A stretch of 64,000 bases of DNA from NCBI GenBank assembly GCA_934476235.1, contig CAKSNL010000004.1, forward strand, positions 1 through 64,000. Direction: 5' to 3'. Below the pieces are notes generated by a model that saw only the letters and a program-made list of their open reading frames with translations, made no database searches and had not been told where the DNA came from. Below are positions 25,303-33,995 of the stretch, in pieces. The first letter of the stretch is position 1, and every line of letters starts with the position of its first letter. This stretch comes from an uncultured Clostridia bacterium. Lineage in GTDB: Bacteria > Bacillota > Clostridia > CAKSNL01 > HGM11501. Position numbers and translations under genes: made by a program.

Positions 25303-27237
25303 TCAAACCTCACTTAAGATCCTGTCACATTCCTTTTCCCGGTTTACCTCCTCCGGGCGCCTGAATGTGGGAACAACTCTTCTGAGCGCTTCCCTGGCGA
25401 TAAGCTCGTCGCCCGTGTCGCACGCGTTTTTAAGCTCTTTTAATCTTCTTCCGATCTCAGCCGGGTCAAGCGGAGTGTCCCTCTCTATAAAGATCATGCT
25501 GTTATCGGTCTTATCAAGCTCCTCCGTGCGGACGAGCAATTCCTCGTAAAGCTTTTCGCCGGGGCGCAGTCCCGTCTCCACAATCTTTATTCCCTCGGCT
25601 CCCGAAAGGCGGATCATGTTCTCCGCCAGATCCAATATTTTAACGGGCTGACCCATATCCAGAACAAAAAGCTCGCCGTTATTGGCTATCGCCCCGCTCT
25701 GCAAAACAAGCTGGGACGCCTCCGGTATGGTCATGAAATATCTTATTATTCTTTTGTCGGTAACGGTGACGGGACCGCCCGAGGCAATCTGCCTTTTAAA
25801 AAGCGGAATGACCGAGCCCGCGCTCCCCAAAACGTTACCGAACCGCGTTGCGCTGTACTTTACCTGACCGCGCGTTCCGGCGCTCTGGACAAGCATTTCG
25901 CACATTCTTTTCGTTGCGCCCATAACGTTGGTCGGATTTACCGCCTTATCGGTTGATACCATCATAAAGCGCTCGGTCTTATATTCCTCGCAGAGCTCTA
26001 TAAGATTCTCCGTTCCGAAAATGTTATTGCTTATAGCCTCAATACAGTTATGCTCCATCAGCGGAACGTGCTTGTGCGCCGCCGCGTTTATAACGATCTG
26101 CGGATGATATTTTTCAAAAACGCGGGTGAGCGCCGCCTTATTTGTTATTGAACATATCTCTATCCGAAGATCAAGACCGGCACCGTACGCAATTTTTAAT
26201 TCCTGCTGAATATCGTATGCGCCGTTTTCGTATATATCTAAAATTATGATCTGCCCGGGCTGCATCTTTGCAAGCTGCCTGCAAAGCTCCGACCCTATCG
26301 AGCCGCCGCCTCCGGTTATCAAAACGACCTTGCCCTTGTAATATCCGTTCGTCCGCTCGTCCGACACCACAAGAGGCTTTCTGAACAAAAGCTCCTCAAC
26401 GTCAAAATCCCTTAAATGCCTTTTTCCGCCGGTTGCATAAACCGTCGGATAATCATAGACCTTTAACTTATAGCCGGCTTTTTTGTAATATTCGTAAAGC
26501 TCCTTTTTCCTTTCTGAATCCATAGTCGGAATCGCAAAGATTATTTCCTGTACTCCGTATTCCTCAAGCTTGTTAAATGTCGTCTCTCCCTCAGACCAGA
26601 CGGGAATCGAATGTATATCACGCCCGGCTTTTTCCGCGCTTGCGTCAATAAAGCACACCGGAAGATACACAGACTCGGTATTATTTAATAAATCCTCCGC
26701 AAGACCGACGCCGACTCTTCCCGCTCCGATTATCGCGACCTTGATTTTCTTGTTCACATTCTCATGCTCTGCCTCAACCCCGGAAAAAAGGTGCAGCAAT
26801 GCCGAAAGCACCCTGCCCTTTAATGTCTTTTTATCGCCGCACTTATAGGCATAGCGGTACATCATTCTGAGCGAGAGCGCTCCCAAAAGATTCAGGCTGC
26901 AAAGCGAAAGAATTCTCGTAAACGATATCTTCTCGATCGGGCAGATACGTTCTAAAGCCAGATACGCCAAAAATGCAAAAAAATCAGTGAACAACAGCCT
27001 GATGTAACACTGAATTCCTCCGTACCTCCAAACCTGCCCGTATATCTTTCCGATAAAGCGCGCGGCAAAAATGCATATGGCTGAAAGGCACACCTGACAA
27101 AGTATGCCTTCGCTGCTCAATCTGTCCGATCTGCCGTACAATACAAGCAAAACAGCGGCAACCGCCGCAAACACGAATAGATCGTACAAAACCAGCATCC
27201 ACCGTATATTAAATCTCTTCCTTACTTCCTGTTTCAA
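25303..27237 (-). CDS. UDP-GlcNAc 4,6-dehydratase, membrane-anchored (PglF/CapD type)
   Basis: A 644-residue protein. Four N-terminal helices (to about 150) are followed by a CoA-binding-like Rossmann domain (VAIIGAGRVGVGLAEDLL) and a C-terminal SDR domain (VLITGGGGSIGSELCRQL, then MMVSTDKAVNPTNVMGATKR in which a Thr-Asp-Lys replaces the usual Tyr site, as in FlaA1/PglF). The TTG at 27237 is preferred to an ATG 15 bases earlier, because AGGAGAAGG lies inside the first codons of the longer frame. It is the first gene of the 16-gene glycan operon, behind a consensus promoter. Confidence 0.85.
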   Translation of the reverse strand: MKQEVRKRFNIRWMLVLYDLFVFAAVAAVLLVLYGRSDRLSSEGILCQVCLSAICIFAARFIGKIYGQVWRYGGIQCYIRLLFTDFFAFLAYLALERICPIEKISFTRILSLCSLNLLGALSLRMMYRYAYKCGDKKTLKGRVLSALLHLFSGVEAEHENVNKKIKVAIIGAGRVGVGLAEDLLNNTESVYLPVCFIDASAEKAGRDIHSIPVWSEGETTFNKLEEYGVQEIIFAIPTMDSERKKELYEYYKKAGYKLKVYDYPTVYATGGKRHLRDFDVEELLFRKPLVVSDERTNGYYKGKVVLITGGGGSIGSELCRQLAKMQPGQIIILDIYENGAYDIQQELKIAYGAGLDLRIEICSITNKAALTRVFEKYHPQIVINAAAHKHVPLMEHNCIEAISNNIFGTENLIELCEEYKTERFMMVSTDKAVNPTNVMGATKRMCEMLVQSAGTRGQVKYSATRFGNVLGSAGSVIPLFKRQIASGGPVTVTDKRIIRYFMTIPEASQLVLQSGAIANNGELFVLDMGQPVKILDLAENMIRLSGAEGIKIVETGLRPGEKLYEELLVRTEELDKTDNSMIFIERDTPLDPAEIGRRLKELKNACDTGDELIAREALRRVVPTFRRPEEVNREKECDRILSEV

Positions 27238-27303
27238 GTTCCTTCTCCTCATTTACTGATAAATATTACAAATTAAAACAATATCCGTACCGTATTTACA
27301 TTT

Positions 27304-27332
27304 ATTTTATCACATCAGCAATTTATTGTCAA
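27304..27332 (-). promoter_or_regulatory. Promoter of the surface-glycan operon
   Basis: Minus-strand TTGACA (27327-27332), 17 bp, TAAAAT (27304-27309). It is the best-matching promoter on this flank, and I see no other convincing promoter inside the operon. Confidence 0.85.
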
Positions 27333-27379
27333 GTGATACGCCCGGCAAGTTGCAAGGTCAAGAATTGCCATTTTACCGT

Positions 27380-27415
27380 TTAAATAAAAGGAGCGTTTCC
27401 GCCCCTTTTATTTAA
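27380..27415 (-). terminator. Terminator of the decayed MATE gene
   Basis: Inverted repeat ttaaataaaagg / ccttttatttaa with a GC-rich top, directly after the MATE remnant's stop codon. It also shields the glycan promoter from upstream transcription. Confidence 0.75.
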
Positions 27416-27421
27416 GCATAT

Positions 27422-27803
27422 TTAACAAAAAATAAGTGCAATAAGCATCAAAAGCGCGGTTACGGAAAGACTCACGGGATACGCCGTCATAATCGTTTTG
27501 AACTCCGGTATCTTCGGAAACACAAATTCGATCCGCAAAATGCGCACGCCGCAGACTCCGGCAGTCGTCAAAACCGCGGGAATGAGCGAAATTCCGATAA
27601 AAGCGCGATAACCGCACTGTTTGCACTGACCGCAGTCACGGCGACCGTTTATCCGCTACCGTGAAATTGCCGGCAACGGCAATGTCGGACACGTTAGAAA
27701 GCTGCTCCAAAACAGTGATTGCCGCCGCGGGGAACGCAAACAGCAAAAGCTTGTTCCAAAGCTAACCCGTAAGCATATCCGAAGCGCTGTTATTTTTGCC
27801 CAT
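27422..27803 (-). pseudogene. Decayed MATE-family efflux pump, internally deleted
   Basis: An ATG at 27803 with AAGGAAGG upstream opens MGKNNSASDMLTG, then an in-frame stop, then LWNKLLLFAFPAAAITVLEQL and VSDIAVAGNF, a typical MATE N-terminus. A frame change follows, giving AVTAVSANSAVIALF. The sequence then jumps to a C-terminal MATE segment (VCGVRILRIEFVFPKIPEF, TAYPVSLSVTALLMLIAL) and a stop. A normal MATE protein has about 450 residues; only about 120 codons remain. So there is one nonsense codon, one frameshift and a deletion of roughly 70 percent of the gene. Confidence 0.8.
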
Positions 27804-27865
27804 TACCGTCCTTCCTTTCTTTTGCCTGCATATTACAGCACTTTCCGCCGAATAATGCAATACTA

Positions 27866-27894
27866 TTGCATTTTATAAGATATTATGCTATGAT
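27866..27894 (+). promoter_or_regulatory. Promoter of the ydjGHI-like operon
   Basis: TTGCAT (27866-27871), 17 bp, TATGAT (27889-27894), about 60 bases before the first ATG. Confidence 0.7.
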
Positions 27895-27953
27895 AAAAGA
27901 AACATTCACTTTAATATAATAAAAATGATAACTTCAGAGTGAAGGGAGAAAAT

Positions 27954-29033
27954 ATGGAAAAGATCGAAACCTATAAATGCCCGTGCTGCGGTTCGTCGCT
28001 CGTTTATAAGGACAATGCGCTTCACTGCGATTCCTGTTCCAATGATTTTGATTTGGAAACGCTCGGCGAGATTGCCGAAGGGCAAAAGGAAATCTCGGGC
28101 GAGTCGAAATTTGACTGGGCGCATTACGAGCCGAGGGAGTATTCGGATACAGAGGGTATAAACCTTTCGGACTATACCTGCCCGTCATGCGGAGCCGAAA
28201 TTACGGGGGACGGGGCGATGGGCGCGACCGTGTGCCCTTACTGCGGGGACGCGACAATTATCAAAAGCCGGTTTGACGGAACGCTCAAGCCCGACTGCAT
28301 CATTCCCTTTAAGCTTGACAAAAAGGCGGCGGCAGAGGCATTTGAAGCCGATTTTAAAAATGCGCCCTTTTTGCCGGATGAGTTTAAGTCAAGGAAAAAG
28401 ATTGAGGAGATGTCCGGCGTCTATGTTCCCTTCTGGCTTTTTGACTGCGACTGCTCGGCATCGATATCGTATGACGCGCACCGCGTGACAAGCTGGAGCG
28501 ATAATGACTATGACTATGTAAGAACCGACTTTTTCAAGCTCTACAGAAACGGAAGTATCGCCTTTTCAAACATCCCGGTGGACGGCTCGAAAAAGGCGGA
28601 CAATACATATACCGAGGCGGTCGAGCCCTTTGACTACTCAGACGCGGTGAATTTTGACGGCGCGTATTTATCGGGCTATCTTGCCGATAAGTATGACGTT
28701 TTGCCCGAGGAATGTGAACCCAGGGCGAACGAGCGCGTGAAAAACTCCGTTGAATCGGCTTTCGGCGAAACGACCAAAGGCTACACCTTCGTCACTCCCG
28801 ACAGCTCAAGGATCGGCTTTTCCGGCGGAAAGATAAGATATGCGCTTCTTCCGGTCTGGATGCTCAACATAAAGTACATGGGAGTAAACTATAAATTCGC
28901 AATCAACGGGCAGACGGGAAAGGTGGTCGGCACCTATCCGACCGACAAGCGCAAAAAATGGCGCTATTTCGGCAAGGTTGCGGCAATCGGTTACGTTATC
29001 GCCGCGGCGGTTGCCTTCTGGCTGTTACACTAA
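27954..29033 (+). CDS. Double zinc-ribbon membrane protein (YdjG-like)
   Basis: A 359-residue protein with two zinc ribbons: CPCCGSSL...CDSC at about 8-28 and CPSCGAEI...CPYCGDA at about 70-95. A soluble beta-rich region follows, with one C-terminal helix (VAAIGYVIAAAVAFWLL). The start is the ATG after gaagggag. In Bacillus subtilis YdjG, YdjH and YdjI sit in one operon; the first two recruit the SPFH protein YdjI to the membrane during envelope stress (established knowledge). The same order of domain types follows here. Confidence 0.75.
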   Translation: MEKIETYKCPCCGSSLVYKDNALHCDSCSNDFDLETLGEIAEGQKEISGESKFDWAHYEPREYSDTEGINLSDYTCPSCGAEITGDGAMGATVCPYCGDATIIKSRFDGTLKPDCIIPFKLDKKAAAEAFEADFKNAPFLPDEFKSRKKIEEMSGVYVPFWLFDCDCSASISYDAHRVTSWSDNDYDYVRTDFFKLYRNGSIAFSNIPVDGSKKADNTYTEAVEPFDYSDAVNFDGAYLSGYLADKYDVLPEECEPRANERVKNSVESAFGETTKGYTFVTPDSSRIGFSGGKIRYALLPVWMLNIKYMGVNYKFAINGQTGKVVGTYPTDKRKKWRYFGKVAAIGYVIAAAVAFWLLH

Positions 29034-29046
29034 AGGAGGAATGAAA

Positions 29047-29847
29047 ATGAAAAAACTTATTGCTTTTATTTTGCCGCTTTTCTGCCTCCTTTTATCTTTT
29101 CCGGTATCGGCTGAATTTAAGAACGCTCCGATATCCGACTGCGCGGGCTTTTTGACCGAGGAGGAAAATGCCGAGCTTTCCGAAAAGATAGACGCTGTCC
29201 GCTCCGAATTCGGATTTGACATCGCGGTATACACCGAAGAGACGCTTGACACAAGCGCCGAAGAAAGAGCCGACGATATCTATGACGATAACGGCTACGG
29301 CGCGGGCGACGGGGCGGACGGAATACTTTTATACATATCGGCTGACCCGAGAGCTTACCACTTCACGACCTGCGGAGAGGGGCTCTACGCGTTTAACGAC
29401 GACGGGCTTATATATCTTGAGGACGAGGTTCTGCCCTGCCTTAAGGAGAACGACTACTACGCTGCGATAGCTCGCTTTGCCGAGGGCGCCGAGGCGCTTT
29501 TGACCCGGTACACAGAAGACTACGGAGCAAGTGCGTACGGGGAATACATAAGCGAGGAGGACGAAAGGGCTTATGCGATCTTTGTCATTTCGGTTGCAGC
29601 CATTCTTCCCCTTTTGACCGCACTCATCGCAATGGCAATCAAATCGTCCAAAATGCGCACGGCGAGAAAAAATGACTATGCCGGAAACTACGAAAAGCCC
29701 GGAAGCATGAAGATAGACCGGTCAAGCGACGTATTTTTATACTCGACAACGCAGAGAACGAAAAAAGTGAAGGTCGAAACTCAGCCAGGAACAAGCCACA
29801 CATCATCCTCGGGGCAGACGCACGGCGGCCGCGGCGGAAGCTATTAA
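29047..29847 (+). CDS. TPM-domain protein with signal peptide and transmembrane anchor (YdjH-like)
   Basis: A 266-residue protein. A signal peptide covers about 1-22 (LPLFCLLLSFPVSA). The TPM domain (about 25-150) shows SDCAGFLTEEENAELSEKI and GDGADGILLYISADPRAYH. A helix lies at about 177-200, and the tail ends in a Ser/Gly-rich stretch. AGGAGG is 7 bases before the chosen ATG; an in-frame ATG two codons earlier sits too close to it. TPM domains occur in thylakoid-repair and nucleotide-binding membrane proteins. It is the second gene of the ydjGHI-like operon. Confidence 0.8.
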   Translation: MKKLIAFILPLFCLLLSFPVSAEFKNAPISDCAGFLTEEENAELSEKIDAVRSEFGFDIAVYTEETLDTSAEERADDIYDDNGYGAGDGADGILLYISADPRAYHFTTCGEGLYAFNDDGLIYLEDEVLPCLKENDYYAAIARFAEGAEALLTRYTEDYGASAYGEYISEEDERAYAIFVISVAAILPLLTALIAMAIKSSKMRTARKNDYAGNYEKPGSMKIDRSSDVFLYSTTQRTKKVKVETQPGTSHTSSSGQTHGGRGGSY

Positions 29848-29858
29848 AGGGGGAAGAT

Positions 29859-30217
29859 ATGAAAAAATCTTTGCTCTTTTTGCCGCTTTCTTCATTTTCT
29901 CGGGGCTCACCGCCTATGCCGAGCCCGAGGAATTGAGATCGTCCGACGGGCGGTTTATCTATACAAGCCGCGGAGTCATCACGGCTTTTCCCGGCGGGAC
30001 CGCGGTAACCGAAATAGGCACTTTGATGTGCTACGGAAAAAACATCACAACGGTCATGATAGAGAACGGGATGACCTCCATCGGAGTGAGCGCCTTTGAG
30101 GACTGCGGCGCGGACTATGTCCGGATTCCGGGAACAGTCACCGTTATCGACGAGGCGGCGGCGATAGTTTCAAGGATATTAAATCCCGGGCTTCGCATCA
30201 AGCTGCCCAAGGGTTGA
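29859..30217 (+). pseudogene. Small secreted BspA-type repeat protein with a frameshift in its signal peptide
   Basis: The ATG at 29859 has a good gggggaag site, but its frame ends after 26 codons. In the +2 frame a clean signal peptide reads IFALFAAFFIFSGLTAYA, then EPEELRSSDG and about 90 further residues to 30217. That tail contains a BspA/LRR5-like unit (ITTVMIENGMTSIGVSAF). One extra A in the A6 run at 29862-29867 would join MKK to this frame. So it is a single-base loss, a phase-variable or slippage site, or a sequencing error. It lies between the TPM and SPFH genes. Confidence 0.7.
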
Positions 30218-30247
30218 TCAAATAAATTTTGAAGGGAGAATTTTACT

Positions 30248-31468
30248 ATGGGATTATTAAAAGCAGGCGCGGGCGCTCTCGGGGGCGTTTTAGCGGATCA
30301 GTGGAAGGAGTTCTTTTACTGCGACGCTCTTGACTCAGACACCCTCGTAGCAAAGGGCGAAAAGAGAGTCGGAAAAAGAAGCTCAAATACGAAAGGCACG
30401 GACAATGTCATTTCAAACGGCTCGGTCATCTCGGTTAACGAGGGGCAGAGCATGATAATCGTGGAGTCGGGCAAGGTCGTTGAATTCTGCGCGGAGCCCG
30501 GCGAATTCTTATACGACACGTCCACGGAGCCGAGCATATTCTGCGGCAATCTCGGCGAGAGCATTAAAAAAAGCTTTGCCGAGGTCGGCAAGCGCTTCAC
30601 CTTCGGAGGCGACGCACCGAAGGATCAGAGAGTTTACTACTTCAATACCAAGGAGATAACGGGCAACAAGTTCGGAACACCGGCGCCCGTTCCCTTCAGA
30701 GTAACCATCGACGAGGCGGCAAACTACAAGCTTTCGGTCGATTTAAGGTGCAACGGCGTGTATTCTTATAAGATTGCCGACCCGCTCCTTTTCTACACCA
30801 ACGTCTGCGGCAACGTGGAGTATACTTACGACCGCGCGGAGCTTGACGATATGTTAAAGAGCGAGCTTTTGGATGCGCTCCGTCCGGCATTCGCCAAGGT
30901 TTCGGCGATGAAAATCATGTATTCCGAAATTCCGGCGCATACAAAGGAAGTAACGGGTGCGCTTTCTTCTGAGCTCAGCTCCGAATGGAGAGAAAAGCGC
31001 GGTATCGAGCTTTACGCGGTCAGCATCAACGGCGTTTCCATTCCGGACGATCAGAGGAAGAAGATCACCGAGTGGGAAGAAAACCTGATGACGACAAACC
31101 CCAACATGGCGGCTTCGCGCATTGTCGGAAGCCAGGCGGACGCTATGCGTACCGCGGCGGGAAATCCCAACGGTGCTGTAAGCGGATTTTTCGGCATGGG
31201 CATGGCGCAGGGTGCAGGGGGCGCCAACGCGGCAAACCTTTATGCGATGGGTTCTACTCCCGAAAACAACGCGCCGAAAGCGGGATGGACGTGTGAATGC
31301 GGCGCGGTAAACACCGGAAAATTCTGCTCAAACTGCGGCAAGCCGAATCCCGGTCAGGCGCCTTCTTACAAGTGCAATAAGTGCGGATGGGTTCCCGAGG
31401 ATCCCAAGAATCCGCCTAAATTCTGCCCCGAGTGCGGCGACGCGTTCGACGATAACGACAGAGCGTAA
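30248..31468 (+). CDS. SPFH-domain protein with C-terminal double zinc ribbon (YdjI-like)
   Basis: A 406-residue protein. The N-terminus (MGLLKAGAGALGGVLADQWK) and SPFH region (about 30-280, with EFFYCDALDSDTLVAKG and RGIELYAVSINGVSIPDD) match the virion-core/YdjI type of SPFH protein. An Ala/Gly/Met linker is followed by two zinc ribbons (CECGAVNTGKFCSNCG and CNKCGWVPEDP...CPECG). Such proteins form membrane-associated assemblies in stress responses. It is the last intact gene of the operon. No pspA-like gene is in the window. Confidence 0.8.
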   Translation: MGLLKAGAGALGGVLADQWKEFFYCDALDSDTLVAKGEKRVGKRSSNTKGTDNVISNGSVISVNEGQSMIIVESGKVVEFCAEPGEFLYDTSTEPSIFCGNLGESIKKSFAEVGKRFTFGGDAPKDQRVYYFNTKEITGNKFGTPAPVPFRVTIDEAANYKLSVDLRCNGVYSYKIADPLLFYTNVCGNVEYTYDRAELDDMLKSELLDALRPAFAKVSAMKIMYSEIPAHTKEVTGALSSELSSEWREKRGIELYAVSINGVSIPDDQRKKITEWEENLMTTNPNMAASRIVGSQADAMRTAAGNPNGAVSGFFGMGMAQGAGGANAANLYAMGSTPENNAPKAGWTCECGAVNTGKFCSNCGKPNPGQAPSYKCNKCGWVPEDPKNPPKFCPECGDAFDDNDRA

Positions 31469-31480
31469 AAGTCTGAAACC

Positions 31481-31828
31481 ATGAATGAAGAAAGCTCCGT
31501 ATGCCCGGTATCATTGGACATCGGGCGGCGCATACAAAAATATCGGACGGAGAAGAATCTGACGCAGGAATTTTTGGCGGAGCGAACCGGCATATCGCAA
31601 AAGCACCTGTCGCGAATCGAGCAGGGCTATCACAGTCCGCGTTTTTAGCTGATAATAAGCATTGCCGACGCGCTCAACATTCCGACGGACGCACTGGCAA
31701 AAGATGTCGGTGAGGATGATACGGGCGTTATCCTTTCCGGACTCGCCCCGTATATCGAAAAAATGAGCGCAAACCGGCGCGAATACATTAAAGAATGTAT
31801 CCGCCTTATGTCAGAACTTGATGTTTGA
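31481..31828 (+). pseudogene. XRE-family regulator interrupted by an amber codon
   Basis: The frame from the ATG reads IGRRIQKYRTEKNLTQEFLAE and GISQKHLSRIEQGYHSPRF, a clear helix-turn-helix, then TAG at 31646-31648. The same frame continues with SIADALNIPTDALAKDV and a C-terminal helix to TGA at 31828. That is 116 codons in all, normal for a small XRE repressor. The stop falls at the end of the DNA-binding domain. It starts 12 bases after the SPFH gene and ends at a terminator, so it may once have regulated this operon. Confidence 0.8.
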
Positions 31829-31834
31829 CAAATT

Positions 31835-31870
31835 AAAAAGAGGGTGTACTTAAAGTACACCCTCTTTTTT
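31835..31870. terminator. Bidirectional terminator (GTGTACT stem)
   Basis: A perfect stem aaaaagagggtgtact / agtacaccctctttttt with a 3-base loop, between the XRE remnant and the convergent aminotransferase. It belongs to a set of look-alike hairpins that also occur at 33994 and 59425. Confidence 0.9.
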
Positions 31871-33035
31871 ACAGCCGCTCCGAAATTTCGCGGCACTCTT
31901 TAATAATGTTTCCGACCCGCTCCTCACTCATATCGGGGCTTAAGCCGACGTACACGGTCCTTGAAAGGATATCCAGCGTCCCGGGGCACATATCCTCCCT
32001 GTAATCCGGGATTATATCCTTATTTGCCGCCATTTTAAATGGATCCATAAGCGGGTGGTACGCGCCGCGCTTTTCCATAATCTGAGTCCAGTTTTTATAA
32101 ACATGCTTGCCGGTATTGATCGGGACCGCTCCGCCCTTCGCCGCGGCAAACTTATTTGCCGCCTCCGGCGAATCGAAAGCGAACGCGAGCGTTGTTGAAA
32201 GATCGCCGTCAGAATCGTTTGACGGAATAAAGCGGTACTTATCTTTAAGCTCCTCCATGATTCTTTTCTTTATGCGCCTTAAATCATCAATCATCGGGTC
32301 CATTCTCCCGAGCTGAACGCGAAGCATTGCCGCCTGAATCTCATTGGTTCGGTATTCCGTGCCGCAAAACGCCTTTTCACTGACATTTTTCATCTGATCT
32401 CCGAAAAAGACCACCGCGTTGCTGTCGTGATAGATAAGAGCGCGCTGATACAAACCTTCGTCGTTCGTCAAAAGCGCTCCGCCCTCGCCCGTGCTTATCA
32501 GCTTGTACTGGTTAAAGCTCAGCGCGCCGAAGTCGCCGATCGAGCCCAGGCGCCTTCCCCTGTACTTTGCCCCGTCAGCCTGGCACGCATCCTCAACCAC
32601 TTTTATTCCGTGCTTTTTTGCCATGGCGCATATCGCGTCCATATTGCACGGAAATCCCTGAATATGCACGGGGATCACCGCCTTCGTCGCGCTTGTGATC
32701 TTTCTTTGGGCGTCATCAGGGTCAAGCGTCAGCGTTTCGTCGCACTCGGCTATCACCGGAACGGCGCCGACCGCCACGACTGCCATCGCTGTCGCTATAT
32801 AAGTATATGCCGGCACGATAACCTGATCGCCGGGACCGATTCCGAGCGCGGTCAGCCCTGAAACAAGCGCCGCCATGCCCGAAGTCATTAAAAGCGCGTT
32901 TTTAACGCCGAAAAGCTCTTTCATCTCATTTTCCGCTTTCTCCGTTTCACCGTAAACATTGTTGACCTTAAAATAGCTGCCGCTAAGTATCACCTTAGAC
33001 ACTGCCTCGGCTTCTTCTTTTCCTACTCTGTACAC
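31869..33035 (-). CDS. DegT/DnrJ/EryC1/StrS-type aminotransferase (second copy)
   Basis: A 388-residue PLP enzyme with GTG start. VPAYTYIATAMAVVAVGAVP and DFGALSFNQYKLISTGEGG (PLP Lys at about 178) place it in the sugar-aminotransferase superfamily. It differs markedly from the glycan-operon copy and is not accompanied by dehydratase or transferase genes, so its substrate is open; this superfamily also contains amino-sugar and amino-polyol enzymes. It is transcribed away from an AraC regulator with a shared 150-bp region, so control by that regulator is likely. Confidence 0.8.
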   Translation of the reverse strand: MYRVGKEEAEAVSKVILSGSYFKVNNVYGETEKAENEMKELFGVKNALLMTSGMAALVSGLTALGIGPGDQVIVPAYTYIATAMAVVAVGAVPVIAECDETLTLDPDDAQRKITSATKAVIPVHIQGFPCNMDAICAMAKKHGIKVVEDACQADGAKYRGRRLGSIGDFGALSFNQYKLISTGEGGALLTNDEGLYQRALIYHDSNAVVFFGDQMKNVSEKAFCGTEYRTNEIQAAMLRVQLGRMDPMIDDLRRIKKRIMEELKDKYRFIPSNDSDGDLSTTLAFAFDSPEAANKFAAAKGGAVPINTGKHVYKNWTQIMEKRGAYHPLMDPFKMAANKDIIPDYREDMCPGTLDILSRTVYVGLSPDMSEERVGNIIKECREISERL

Positions 33036-33071
33036 AATTAATGCCCCCGTTTCATTTTATCGTTTGCTTTG

Positions 33072-33100
33072 ATAATATACCGTTTTGACCTTATTTTCAA
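33072..33100 (-). promoter_or_regulatory. Promoter of the second aminotransferase gene
   Basis: Minus-strand TTGAAA (33095-33100), 17 bp, TATTAT (33072-33077). Confidence 0.65.
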
Positions 33101-33137
33101 TACAGTTTTGTCTTGTAAAATGCACAAAAATTCTTAA

Positions 33138-33166
33138 TTGACTAATGTGCCTGACTGTGCTAAAAT
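33138..33166 (+). promoter_or_regulatory. Promoter of the AraC gene facing the aminotransferase
   Basis: TTGACT (33138-33143), 17 bp, TAAAAT (33161-33166), 20 bases before the chosen start codon. The longest reading frame of the AraC gene starts in this -35 box and is therefore wrong. Confidence 0.8.
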
Positions 33167-33185
33167 TACACCTGAGGTGATGAAA

Positions 33186-33995
33186 ATGCTCTACCAGCCG
33201 ATACTTAAATATTCCACTTTGTATTATGTGGGTAAAACGGAAAATTTCACTTCGTTTCCGCTGCATATGCATCACGAGATTGAGCTTTTATACTGCACGG
33301 CGGGCTCGCTTGAAGCAACGCTTAACGGCGTAAAATACACCGTGCGCAAGGGAGGAGCGATCCTTATCGGGAGCATGACGGACCATTCGCTTTCCTCCGG
33401 CAAGGGCGGCTGCTCGATGATGGCGGCCGAATACGGGTCAATGCTCTTAAAAGAAAAATTCACGGCACTTTCCGAACTGGAATTTTCAGACCCTGTTCTT
33501 TCGCCCGATGATTTTAAAAACGCCGGTATCTTCAATTCGCTGAACGCTCTTTTAAATCTTTGCGGCAATAACAGTCCGCCGTCCGACCTTTTAAGGATCG
33601 GCGAGCTATATAAGTTATCCGCCGCCATCGTTTCATTATACGGCGAAAAAACCTCCCCGGAGTTTGAGACGGCAGGCAGGCGCCGTATCGGAAAGGCTCT
33701 TGAGCTGATCTACCTAAACTACCGCTCCCATGTGTCGGTTGACGATGCCGCCCGCGTATCGGGCTATTCCAAGAGCCATTTTTGCAGAAATTTCAAGCTT
33801 GTGACCGGCATGAGCTTTCACAGTTATCTTGAAAGCTTCCGCATTACCAACGCATGCGCGCTTCTTCGCACGACCGATTATTCCGTAGGCAAAATTTCCG
33901 AAAGCGTGGGCTACAGCGACACGCGCTCGTTCTGCCGTGCCTTTAAGAGCGTTACCATGATGACGCCCCTTGAATACCGCAAAAGCAAAACATAA
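33186..33995 (+). CDS. AraC-family transcriptional regulator
   Basis: A 269-residue regulator. The N-terminal cupin (HMHHEIELLYCTAGSLEATL) is the ligand-binding domain. The C-terminus has the paired helix-turn-helix (VSVDDAARVSGYSKSHFCRNFKL and YSVGKISESVGYSDTRSFCRAFK, then MTPLEYRKSK). GAGGTGATGAAA precedes the start. It faces the aminotransferase at 31869-33035, its probable target. Confidence 0.85.
   Translation: MLYQPILKYSTLYYVGKTENFTSFPLHMHHEIELLYCTAGSLEATLNGVKYTVRKGGAILIGSMTDHSLSSGKGGCSMMAAEYGSMLLKEKFTALSELEFSDPVLSPDDFKNAGIFNSLNALLNLCGNNSPPSDLLRIGELYKLSAAIVSLYGEKTSPEFETAGRRRIGKALELIYLNYRSHVSVDDAARVSGYSKSHFCRNFKLVTGMSFHSYLESFRITNACALLRTTDYSVGKISESVGYSDTRSFCRAFKSVTMMTPLEYRKSKT

Noticed and set aside
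33138..33185. Extended start of the AraC protein at 33138
   Set aside because: The first codon lies in the -35 box, so it cannot be transcribed from that promoter.
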